DNA of 64,000 nt from Streptomyces fuscichromogenes (lineage in GTDB: Bacteria > Actinomycetota > Actinomycetes > Streptomycetales > Streptomycetaceae). This document shows, one piece after another, positions 1-7,406 of this stretch. Location of the stretch: positions 418,587-482,586 of the forward strand of contig NZ_BMML01000006.1 in NCBI RefSeq assembly GCF_014645815.1, in the 5' to 3' direction. Position numbers and translations under genes: made by a program. Every line of letters starts with the position of its first letter. Within the stretch, counting starts at the first letter, position 1. The notes under the pieces were generated by a model that saw only the letters and a list, made by a program, of their open reading frames with translations, made no database searches and was not told the DNA's origin.

Positions 1-1
1 A

Positions 2-388
2 CTGCTCCTCGCGGGCCGTGAGCGGGCGTTCTGGACGTACTTCATGCGCCGGATCATGGCGGTTCCCAGCGCCTACACCGAAGCCGACGCCGACGAATAC
101 ACCCGCGGCCTGGAGCAACCCGGGGGCAACCACGCCGTCTTCGAGCTCTACCGGGCCACCGACACCGACGCGGCACAGAACCGGACCCAGTTCGCCGACC
201 CGCTGGCCTGCCCGGTGCTGGCGGTCGGCGGCCGGGCGTACCTGGGCGCGGAGCCGGGCCGGCAGATGGCGCGGGTCGCGAAGGACGTCCGCAGCACGGT
301 CATCGAGCACGCCGGCCACAACATCCCCCTGGAGGCACCCGACGCACTCGCCCACGCCTACCTGGACTTCTTCGCCGGCCGTGGATAG
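2..388 (+). CDS. alpha/beta hydrolase, C-terminal part (cut by window edge)
   Basis: The reading frame is open from the first bases and ends at TAG 386-388, so only the last ~128 residues are visible. The end has the look of the epoxide-hydrolase/haloalkane-dehalogenase branch: a cap-domain-like stretch, then a strand ending in PVLAVGG, and a conserved histidine in HAGHNIPLEAPDAL, which would be the catalytic His of the Ser/Asp-His-Asp triad. The nucleophile elbow lies outside the window. The gene converges on the LysR gene with a 22-bp gap. Family assignment is fairly secure; substrate unknown. Confidence 0.75.
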   Translation: MLLAGRERAFWTYFMRRIMAVPSAYTEADADEYTRGLEQPGGNHAVFELYRATDTDAAQNRTQFADPLACPVLAVGGRAYLGAEPGRQMARVAKDVRSTVIEHAGHNIPLEAPDALAHAYLDFFAGRG

Positions 389-410
389 ACACCACCGCGG
401 CGCCCTGCTG

Positions 411-1349
411 TCACGCCCCGCCCACCGGGTCGGTCTCCGGCTCGGGTGCGGTGAGGACGGTCCGCAGCGCCGTCATGAGTTCGGTGCGGAGCCAGGTGTG
501 GGCGGGGTCGCTGTCGTAGCGGTGGTGCCAGGCGACGATGACCGGGACGGGAGGCAGGTCGAAGGGCAGGGCGCGGGCGCGTAGTCCGAGACCGGTCCAG
601 GCCGGCCGGCAGACCTGCTCGGCGACCGCGGTGACCATGGTGGTGCGGGCGGCGAGTTCGAGTGCCGCCGCGGTGGTGGGCAGGGCGGCACGGACACGTC
701 GGCGCAGGCCGAGACCGGCGAGGGCGTCGTCGATGGGGCCGGTGAGTCGTCCGCGGCGCGAGACCGTGACGTGTTCGGCCCCGGCGAAGCGCTCGGGGGT
801 GAGCGTGCCGGTGGCCAGCGGGTGGTCGGCGCGCAGCACGGCCACCATCCGGTCGGTGCCGATGCGGCGGGCGGCGATCTCGGGCCGCTGCGGCGCCGTG
901 GCCCCGACCTCCAGATCGGTGTGGCCGCGCGCGAGGTCGGCGACGTCGGCGGAGGGTTCGGCGAGGATCCTGACCGAGACGTTCGGTGCGGCGCCGGCGA
1001 CGGCCGCGGTCAGGAGCGGGGCGAGCGCCGACACGAGCGCGTCGTGGCAGCGCAGGGTGAAGCTGCGCTCCAGCGTGTCGAGGTCGAGCGCGGTCACGGG
1101 GGTGAGCACCGCGGTGGCGCGCGCGACCAGGTCCCGGGTCTCCTCGCGCAGCGCCAGTGCGTGCGGGGTCGGGGTCATCGTGCGCCCGGTGCGCACGAGG
1201 ATGTCGTCGCCGGTGGCCTTGCGGATGCGGGCGAGGGTGCGGCTCATGGCCGGCGGGGACAGGTGCAGCCGGTCGGCGGCCGCCGCCACGCTGTTCTCCT
1301 CCAGGAGGGCGTCCAGGGCGACCAGCAGGTTCAGATCCACATGCACCAC
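411..1349 (-). CDS. LysR family transcriptional regulator
   Basis: About 312 residues, the usual LysR length. The N-terminal winged helix-turn-helix is clear (DLNLLVALDALLEENSVAAAA, then the recognition helix SPPAMSRTLARI), followed by a periplasmic-binding-protein-like effector domain (LDTLERSFTLRC starts it). Several in-frame starts exist; I place the start at one of the paired GTG codons just before HVDLNLL because homologous LysR proteins begin 3-6 residues before this motif. It is divergent from the inositol-phosphatase-like gene with a ~110-bp shared promoter region, the classic arrangement for a LysR regulator and its target, so it probably controls that gene and the following NmrA-like reductase. 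Confidence 0.88.
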   Translation of the reverse strand: MVHVDLNLLVALDALLEENSVAAAADRLHLSPPAMSRTLARIRKATGDDILVRTGRTMTPTPHALALREETRDLVARATAVLTPVTALDLDTLERSFTLRCHDALVSALAPLLTAAVAGAAPNVSVRILAEPSADVADLARGHTDLEVGATAPQRPEIAARRIGTDRMVAVLRADHPLATGTLTPERFAGAEHVTVSRRGRLTGPIDDALAGLGLRRRVRAALPTTAAALELAARTTMVTAVAEQVCRPAWTGLGLRARALPFDLPPVPVIVAWHHRYDSDPAHTWLRTELMTALRTVLTAPEPETDPVGGA

Positions 1350-1459
1350 GGTAACTGATGACCTTACAAGAGTGCACTGGAGATCATGCGAGAGCGCTCG
1401 TAGCGTTGGCGTCACCAGGGCCCGACCGGTCCCGGAACCCCACCTGAGAGGGCTGCGTC

Positions 1460-2296
1460 ATGACCGTTCCCAGCACCGCCGACGCCTCCGTGAGCACTGC
1501 CGCTTCGGCCCAGGACCGCACGCTGCTCGCCGCGGTGGTCGAGATCGCGGCCGAGGCGGGCCGCGCTCTGGAGGCCAGGTACTCGACCACGGCCCGCCCG
1601 GCCGGACGTGCGGACATGTTCCGGTCCGGCACGGCCGACAGCCGGGTCTCGCTCGACATCCTGCGCCCGGCCCTGACCGCGCTGCGCCCCGGAGCCCGCT
1701 GGCTGACCGACGAGTACGAGACCGCCGAACTGCCGCCGGGCGAATGGTGGGTGGTCGACGAGGTCGAGGGGAACGTCAACCACGTGCACGGACTGCCCGA
1801 GTGGGCGGTGACCGTGGCGCTGGTGCGCGACGGGCGGACGGTGCTGGCCGTGGTGCGCCAGCCCGTCGGCGACCTCACCTACACCGCGCTGCGCGGCGCG
1901 GGCGCCCACCTCAACGGCACGGCGCTCAAGGTCTCGGCGAAGACCGGCCTGGACGCCGCGATCGTGGTGACCGGGCAGGCCGAGGCCGATCAGGAGGGCA
2001 CCTACCGGCGCATCGGGCAGTCGATCACGGCGATGCTCGACAGCGCCCTGCTGGTGCGCGCCGCCGTGCCCTCCACGTTCCCGATGCTGCTGGTGGCCGC
2101 CGGGCACCACGACGTGTTCTGGCAGTACGAGCCGGTGCTGCCCGGTGTGGCGGCCGGCGCCCTGATGGTCACCGAGGCCGGCGGTGTGGTCACCCGGATC
2201 GACGGCACGCCGTGGGCCCCGGGCGCCGACACCGTCCTGGCCACCCCTCCGGCGCTGCACGCCGCTGCCGTCCAGGTCCTGGCGACGGTCGCCTGA
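1460..2296 (+). CDS. inositol monophosphatase-like protein with degenerate metal site
   Basis: 278 residues with the overall fold signatures of the inositol monophosphatase/CysQ family. Family motif A, normally DPIDGT (metal-binding Asp residues), reads DEVEGN around residues 100-105, and motif B, normally WDxAAG before the EAGG turn, reads PGVAAG near residue 229, so the third metal Asp is missing. The upstream acidic site (LTDEYE) is retained. These substitutions make ordinary Mg-dependent phosphatase activity doubtful. The ATG is preceded by a weak GAGAGG. It is divergent from a LysR gene and followed after 50 bp by an NAD(P)-binding reductase, probably co-transcribed. Confidence 0.8.
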   Translation: MTVPSTADASVSTAASAQDRTLLAAVVEIAAEAGRALEARYSTTARPAGRADMFRSGTADSRVSLDILRPALTALRPGARWLTDEYETAELPPGEWWVVDEVEGNVNHVHGLPEWAVTVALVRDGRTVLAVVRQPVGDLTYTALRGAGAHLNGTALKVSAKTGLDAAIVVTGQAEADQEGTYRRIGQSITAMLDSALLVRAAVPSTFPMLLVAAGHHDVFWQYEPVLPGVAAGALMVTEAGGVVTRIDGTPWAPGADTVLATPPALHAAAVQVLATVA

Positions 2297-2346
2297 CCGG
2301 ACACACGACCACCACCTGCCGAGAACCCGAACACGAGGAACCCGTC

Positions 2347-2964
2347 ATGAACATAACCGTCCTGGCCGCCTCCGGCGCCGTCGGCCTCGCGCTGACCCGC
2401 CAGGCCCTCGAACGCGGACACACCGTCACCGCCGTCGCCCGCACCCCGGCGCGCGTCACCGTGCCCGACTCCCCACGGCTGACCCGGGTGGCCGCCGACG
2501 TACGCGATCCGGCCGGCATCGCGCAGGCGCTGCGCGGCAGCGAGATCGTGCTCTCGGGCCTGGGCATCGCCAAGGGCGACGGACCCGGCGCGCTCACGGC
2601 CGGCTCCCGCGCGGTACTGGACGCGCACCCGGGCCGGATCATCTGGCTCGGCGCCTACGGCACGGGTCCGTCCGCGCGGGCCGCCGGCTTCGCCACCCGC
2701 ACCCTGCTCAGGGCGATGGGCGCGGAACTGACCGACAAGATCAGCGCCGACGCCGCCGTGCTGGCGGCCGGGGGCACGGTCTTCCACTCCGGGCCGTTCG
2801 CGAACGGCCCGGCGAGCACGAGCCGCCGCACGGTCGGGCTGGCCGAGACCCCCAGGCGGTTCTTCCCGGCCCGCGTCAGCCGGGAGACGGTCGCCGCCGC
2901 CATGCTCGACGAGGCGCAGACCCCGCGTTTCCCCGGGCAGATCGCCGTCCCCCTGGAACACTGA
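2347..2964 (+). CDS. NmrA/NAD(P)H-binding (SDR-a5-like) reductase
   Basis: 205 residues. The N-terminus is a Rossmann fold of the NmrA/YwnB type: MNITVLAASGAVGLALTRQA with a nucleotide-binding ASGAVG loop (normally GxxGxxG), followed by RTPARV and the ADVRDP turn. Such proteins bind NAD(P)H and act as quinone or flavin reductases or redox sensors. The start is ATG preceded by GAGGAA at good spacing. It lies 50 bp after the inositol-phosphatase-like gene and likely shares its mRNA. Substrate cannot be read from sequence. Confidence 0.82.
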   Translation: MNITVLAASGAVGLALTRQALERGHTVTAVARTPARVTVPDSPRLTRVAADVRDPAGIAQALRGSEIVLSGLGIAKGDGPGALTAGSRAVLDAHPGRIIWLGAYGTGPSARAAGFATRTLLRAMGAELTDKISADAAVLAAGGTVFHSGPFANGPASTSRRTVGLAETPRRFFPARVSRETVAAAMLDEAQTPRFPGQIAVPLEH

Positions 2965-2987
2965 CCGGCGCCGTCCCGGGCTCGGGG

Positions 2988-4208
2988 CTATCCGCCGTTC
3001 CGTTCGACACGCAGATGGATAGGCCCGCGGAGTACGGGGCTGCGCCGGTACGGTGGCGGGTCGGCGAGCAGGGCGGGCGCGTCGAGGCGCCGTACCAGTT
3101 CGCCCAGGGCGATCTGGGCCTCCCGCCGGGCCAGCGGGCCGCCGAAGCACAGGTGGATGCCGCTGCCGAAGCCGAGGTGCTGGTTGTCGGTGCGGTCGGG
3201 GTCGAAGCGGTCCGGATCGTGGAAGCGGTCCGGGTCCCGGCTGCCCGAGGCCAGCATCAGCATGATCTGCGAGCCCTTGGGGATGACGGTGTCGCCGACG
3301 GTGATGTCGCTGTACGCGGCCCGCCAGGGAATGATGTGCACGGGCGGCTCGTAGCGCAGCAGTTCCTCGACCAGCGGCACGACCAGATCCGGTTCGCGGC
3401 GCAGCCGTTCCAGGATCCGCGGGTGACGCAGCAGGGTCAGCATGCCGTTGGTGATGAGGTTGACGGTGGTCTCGTGACCGGCGATCAGCAGCAGGTTGGC
3501 GGTGCTGATGATCTCCTCGTCGGTCATCCGCCCGTCCGGCCCGTCGTCGTTGGCCAGCAGGGACAACAGGTCCTCGCCAGGGCGGCCGTGACGCTGTTCC
3601 ACCAGGCCCCCGAGGTACTCGCGCAGGTCCTTGCGGGCCCGCACGCCGTCCTCCAGCTTCTCCTTCGGGTCGGTCCTGGCGTCGTAGTCGATCGAGTTGA
3701 TGAGGTCGTTCACCCACACGCGGAACCTCGGTTCGTCCTCGCGCGGCACACCGAGCAGGTGGCAGATCACCGAGACGGGGAACGGATAGGCGAGGTCGTC
3801 GACGATGTCGATCTGCTCCTTGCCCGCGAAGTCGTCGATCAGGCCGCCGACGGTGGCGGTCAGGTCGGGCTCCAGGCCGGTCACCAGCCCCGGGGTGTTC
3901 GGAGGGCCGAAGTGGCGCATCGCCATCCGGCGCAGGCGGTCGTGCTGGGGCGGGTCCATGTTGATGAACGCCGGCGTGGGCGCGCCCTCGGCCGAGGGCA
4001 TCGGATGCGTCAGGTTGCGGACGTCGGAGCTCAGGTGCGGGTTGTGGAGGATGTCGGCGAGCTCGCGATACGTGCTGATGACGTAGCTGCCGTCCTCCTG
4101 CCGGGCCACCGGTGTCCTGCGCAGCTCGGCGTAGAGCGGGTACGGGTCGGGCCGGGAGGAGTAGTCGAGGATCCGGTGCAGCGTGTCGGGCATCTCGGTC
4201 GTGGTCAT
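2988..4208 (-). CDS. cytochrome P450
   Basis: 406 residues, a normal bacterial class I P450. The I-helix oxygen-activation motif AGHETT lies near residue 243, the K-helix ExxR is EELLR near 287, and the heme-binding loop FGSGIHLCFGG places the axial cysteine near residue 354. It is the last gene of a three-gene minus-strand operon, 42 bp after a ferredoxin reductase, which itself overlaps a ferredoxin gene. The operon therefore supplies its own complete electron chain from NAD(P)H to heme. Substrate unknown; related P450s hydroxylate terpenes, fatty acids or xenobiotics. ATG start with GGAGGG upstream. Confidence 0.95.
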   Translation of the reverse strand: MTTTEMPDTLHRILDYSSRPDPYPLYAELRRTPVARQEDGSYVISTYRELADILHNPHLSSDVRNLTHPMPSAEGAPTPAFINMDPPQHDRLRRMAMRHFGPPNTPGLVTGLEPDLTATVGGLIDDFAGKEQIDIVDDLAYPFPVSVICHLLGVPREDEPRFRVWVNDLINSIDYDARTDPKEKLEDGVRARKDLREYLGGLVEQRHGRPGEDLLSLLANDDGPDGRMTDEEIISTANLLLIAGHETTVNLITNGMLTLLRHPRILERLRREPDLVVPLVEELLRYEPPVHIIPWRAAYSDITVGDTVIPKGSQIMLMLASGSRDPDRFHDPDRFDPDRTDNQHLGFGSGIHLCFGGPLARREAQIALGELVRRLDAPALLADPPPYRRSPVLRGPIHLRVERNGG

Positions 4209-4250
4209 CTCGCTTGCCTTTCCCTCCTGCCGGTGGATCTGCCGGTGGGC

Positions 4251-5645
4251 CTACCGGTGATGCTGGTGCGCGGCCGTGACCCGTCGCTCGCCCGGGTCGT
4301 GTCCGGTGACGACCACGGTCGCGCCCTGGGCGAGCAGGGTGGGGCCGGGGAAGTCGACGGGCACCGGTTTCGTGTCGAGGGGCTGGTCCGGCGTGGGGCA
4401 GGGCGGCGGGAAGGGCGCGGCCGTCTCGATGAGACGCCGGTAGTGGTCCAGCCACTTCGCGTTGTTGAAGGTCACCGCCGCGGTGACCCGGCCCTGGTAG
4501 CCGTACGCGGCGACGAAGCGGTGATCGGTCACCGATCCCTGGGTGACGACCACCTCGTCGGCGAAGGTCGGCACGCCGACGGACTTGATGTTGACGCCGA
4601 ACTGGATCGACCAGAACCGCGGGATGGACAGGTGCGGCCAGCGCTCCGCCTGGCCGTTGACCATGTTGTGGGCCGCGATCTCGGCCTGCTCCACGGCGTT
4701 GGCCCAGTGCTCCAGCGAGATCAGCCGGTACTCGTAGACCGGGTTCGGGCAGCGCGCCACGTCCCCGGCGACGAAGACGTCATCGGTGATCAGGCCGTTG
4801 AGGTCCATGGCACGGCAGCCCGTGTCGCAGGCGACGCCCCAGACACCGGCCGCCAGCCCGGAGCCCTGCAGCCACTCGGTGTTGCGGATGCCGCCGAGCG
4901 CGACCACCGCCACGTCGGCGTCGACCGTGCTGCCGTCGTCGAAGTGGGCCCGGCGCAGCCGCCCCTGGGCGTCGCCCTCCAGCCGGGTGACCTTGACCCC
5001 GCAGCGCAGGTCGACACCGTGGGCGCGCTGCATCTCCGCCGCCACCTCGCCGATCATCGCGCCGAGCGCCCCGACCAGCGGGTACGGGGCGAGTTCGGCG
5101 ACCGTCACCGGGATGTTCCGCTCCCGGCAGATGGAGGCGATCTCGGAGCCGGTGAATCCCGCGCCGATGACCAGCACCCGGGAGGGCCCGGCGGCGAGGG
5201 CCCGCTGGAGGCCTTCGGCGTGCTCACGGGTCCGGACGACGAACACCCCGTCCAGCTCCGCCTCGCTCGGCACGAACCAGGGCCGGGCCCGTACCCCGGT
5301 GGCGATCAGCACCCGGTCGAAGGGGACCTCGCATCCGTCGGCGAGCCGGACATGGTCGGTGGCCAGGTCGAGGCCGCTCGCGGGGACGCCCAGCAGCCAC
5401 TCCGCGTCGATGTCACGACGGCGCGGCAGCGTGGTGCCCCCGGCGGGCACCCAGCCCGTCAGCACCTGCTTGGACAAGGGGGGACGGTCGTAGGGCTCGC
5501 CCAGCTCGTCGCCGATCATCGTCAGCGATCCGGTGAAACCCTCGTCGCGCAGGGACTCCGCGGCCCGCAGGCCCGCCAGCGACGCGCCGACGATCACGAT
5601 GCGGCCGTCGCGCCGGAAGGCGCGCAGGTTGTCGGCGCTGGTCAT
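4251..5645 (-). CDS. FAD-dependent ferredoxin reductase for the P450
   Basis: 464 residues. It has two dinucleotide-binding Rossmann motifs, one for FAD near residue 15 (IVIVGASLAGLRAAESL) and one for NAD(P)H near 160 (VLVIGAGFTGSEIA), plus the YDRPPLSK loop typical of putidaredoxin/rhodocoxin reductases and the DVFVAGDVARCPNP segment that contacts FAD. It would pass electrons from NAD(P)H to the neighbouring ferredoxin. The ATG overlaps the TGA of the ferredoxin gene (ATGA), implying translational coupling and matched amounts. The C-terminal 60 residues are proline-rich. An upstream open extension was rejected because the overlap and domain start fit this ATG. Confidence 0.93.
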   Translation of the reverse strand: MTSADNLRAFRRDGRIVIVGASLAGLRAAESLRDEGFTGSLTMIGDELGEPYDRPPLSKQVLTGWVPAGGTTLPRRRDIDAEWLLGVPASGLDLATDHVRLADGCEVPFDRVLIATGVRARPWFVPSEAELDGVFVVRTREHAEGLQRALAAGPSRVLVIGAGFTGSEIASICRERNIPVTVAELAPYPLVGALGAMIGEVAAEMQRAHGVDLRCGVKVTRLEGDAQGRLRRAHFDDGSTVDADVAVVALGGIRNTEWLQGSGLAAGVWGVACDTGCRAMDLNGLITDDVFVAGDVARCPNPVYEYRLISLEHWANAVEQAEIAAHNMVNGQAERWPHLSIPRFWSIQFGVNIKSVGVPTFADEVVVTQGSVTDHRFVAAYGYQGRVTAAVTFNNAKWLDHYRRLIETAAPFPPPCPTPDQPLDTKPVPVDFPGPTLLAQGATVVVTGHDPGERRVTAAHQHHR

Positions 5646-5881
5646 GAGCTCGCCGCCGTCACCGGGACGTCCTGCTCCGCCGTCCGCCCCTCCAGCCGGT
5701 CGACGAGGATCGCCTGGACCGGGCAGGCCGCCGCGGCGCGCAGCACCCGTTCGCGCTGGGCGTCGTCGGGTTCGGGGTCGTACATCAGCGCTTCCTCGCC
5801 GTGCATCCGGAACGCGTCCGGAGCCAGGAACGCGCACTGCGCATACCCTTCGCATCGGGAAAGATCAACGACGACTCGCAT
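5642..5881 (-). CDS. [3Fe-4S]-type ferredoxin
   Basis: 79 residues. Cysteines occur as C10-x5-C16 and in AACPVQAI near residue 53. A tyrosine (CEGYAQC) stands where four-cysteine ferredoxins have a ligand, so a [3Fe-4S] cluster is expected, as in many P450 partner ferredoxins of actinomycetes. The acidic surface (DPEPDDAQRE) suits docking to the reductase and P450. It is the first gene of the operon and overlaps the reductase start by 4 bp. Confidence 0.92.
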   Translation of the reverse strand: MRVVVDLSRCEGYAQCAFLAPDAFRMHGEEALMYDPEPDDAQRERVLRAAAACPVQAILVDRLEGRTAEQDVPVTAASS

Positions 5882-6364
5882 CCCGGCCTCCACAGGGGCT
5901 GCAGACCGCGGACCCTGAAGCCGGCGCCCCTGCGGTGAGGGAAGCGCGGGACGGTCCGGCGTACCGCGCGGCGGCGCACCATGCTCGTCGGGCTCCGCGG
6001 GAGGAATTGTCATCGCGAGAGAGGATCGGCCGTCACCCGTCGGCGGCGACCGGCGGCCGCGAAACCGCCTGAAGACCCTGACATTTCGCCCGTTCAGCCT
6101 ATGCCGCAGGCCCTTCGCCCGCACCCCGGGAACCCGGCGACCCGCGTCCGGCGTGCGGCCCCGCAAGGGGCGCGGGGAACCGCGCGGCCGGCCCCGACGA
6201 TGCGCAACGCGACCGGCGACGGATCGTGGCACTCTCGGACCACCACGGCGTTCGGTGTCGACTCCGGGTCCGTCGTGGCCCGTCGCGCGGTTCCCCGCGC
6301 CCCTACGGGGCGCTGACAGCCTCGGCCGGCGTGTGGCCGGGCCGGCAGGAGCAGGAGGTTTCCG
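5882..6364. other. divergent intergenic region, 483 bp
   Basis: Separates the minus-strand P450 operon from the plus-strand cyclase/GMC/SDR/cyd run and must hold promoters for both. No convincing gene is present: the open frames here are Arg/Pro/Ala-rich without domain features. The half nearest the cyclase gene contains a perfect long-range inverted repeat listed separately. I cannot point to a clear -35/-10 pair. Confidence 0.6.
6167..6303. repeat. 20-bp perfect inverted repeat with 97-nt loop
   Basis: The arm at 6167-6186 (ggggcgcggggaaccgcgcg) is exactly complementary to 6284-6303. The core resembles the gggGCGCGGGGAAC motif that recurs between genes in Streptomyces genomes, and a related sequence (ggaactgcgcgacca) follows cydB at 12577. 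It may be a dispersed repeat remnant or an RNA structure in the leader of the cyclase gene. It ends 61 bp before that gene's ATG. Confidence 0.75.
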
Positions 6365-7294
6365 ATGGCCCAGGATCAGACCGGCGTACCGCGGCCCCTC
6401 TCCGAAGCGGGCTTCCGCGACCTGTACCGGCGGCTGCGGAGCCGGGCCCCGGGCGGTGGGGCGGACCGGCTGACGCCGGAGCGGGTGGTGGCGGCCGCCG
6501 CCGAGGTCGGGTGCGGGCGGACGGTGTCGCTGGCCGCGCCCGTCGAGACGCGGAGCGGCCCGGACAGTCCGGAGCCCGCGACCCATCGGATGACGGCGCC
6601 CGCGCCCGGCGAGACCGGCGCACCCGGGCTCGTGTTCGCCCGCGACCGGTTCGCCATGAACGTGCACGGCGACGTCGACACCCACCTCGACGCCCTGTGC
6701 CACGTGATCTTCGACGGCGAGCTGTACGGCGGCGTCCCGGCGAGCACGGTGACCCCGGACGGCGCCGGGGCGCTCACGCTGGATCTGGTGCGGGACGGCA
6801 TCGTCGGCCGGGGTGTCCTGCTGGACATCCCCCGGCTGCGCGGGGTGCGCTGGCTGGAGCCCGGCGACCAGGTGACCGCCGGGGACCTCGTCGCCGCGGA
6901 GGCCGCCCAGCGGACCGCCGTCGGCCCGGGTGACCTGCTGTTCGTACGGGTCGGGCACCGCCTGCGGCGCCGCGCCCTCGGTCCCTGGGACGTGACCCGG
7001 GCCCGCGCGGGCCTGCACCCGACGGCCATGGAGTTCCCGGCCGAACGGGGCGTGTCGGTCCTGGGCTCGGACGGCAACAGCGACGCCGCGCCCAGCGCGG
7101 TCCCCACGATCGGGTTTCCCGTGCATGTGCTGGCCGTCAACGCCCTGGGGCTGCCGCTGCTGGACTGGCTGGACTTCGAGGAACTGGTGCCGGTGTGCGA
7201 GCAGCAGGGGCGCTGGCACTTCCTGTGCGTGATCGCCCCGCTGCGGCTCCCGGCGGCGACCGGCTCCCCGGTGAACCCGATCGCCGTGCTGTGA
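6365..7294 (+). CDS. cyclase family protein (kynurenine-formamidase-like metal hydrolase)
   Basis: 309 residues. The metal-binding signature HGDVDTHLDALCH near residues 99-111 matches the HxxxxTHxDxxxH pattern of the cyclase/KynB/isatin hydrolase family (PF04199), which hydrolyses amides or lactones with Zn or Mn; a later DGNSDAAPS near residue 240 corresponds to the conserved second-shell region. It starts a run with GMC oxidoreductase, SDR and cytochrome bd genes. ATG preceded by GGAGG at a good distance. Precise substrate unknown. A second, different member of the family lies at 41971-42756. Confidence 0.85.
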   Translation: MAQDQTGVPRPLSEAGFRDLYRRLRSRAPGGGADRLTPERVVAAAAEVGCGRTVSLAAPVETRSGPDSPEPATHRMTAPAPGETGAPGLVFARDRFAMNVHGDVDTHLDALCHVIFDGELYGGVPASTVTPDGAGALTLDLVRDGIVGRGVLLDIPRLRGVRWLEPGDQVTAGDLVAAEAAQRTAVGPGDLLFVRVGHRLRRRALGPWDVTRARAGLHPTAMEFPAERGVSVLGSDGNSDAAPSAVPTIGFPVHVLAVNALGLPLLDWLDFEELVPVCEQQGRWHFLCVIAPLRLPAATGSPVNPIAVL

Positions 7295-7299
7295 CCGCG

Positions 7300-7322
7300 C
7301 CGGAGCGGCGGGCGGGCTCCGG
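7300..7322 (+). terminator. weak hairpin after the cyclase gene
   Basis: ccggagc at 7300-7306 pairs with gctccgg at 7316-7322 around a 9-nt loop, right after the cyclase stop codon. There is no U-tract, so it may attenuate rather than stop transcription into the GMC gene. Confidence 0.35.
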
Positions 7323-7406
7323 GTGACGCACTCCCGTACGGCGCGTACGTTCGGAGGAGGGAGACCGCACCGGCCGCGGACCGCGCGAACAAGGACGGTG
7401 GTTGCG

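Noticed and set aside
2184..5918. Very long open frame opposite the P450 operon
   Set aside because: It is antisense to three genes with complete family motifs, is made of low-information residues, and is the usual by-product of high third-position GC.
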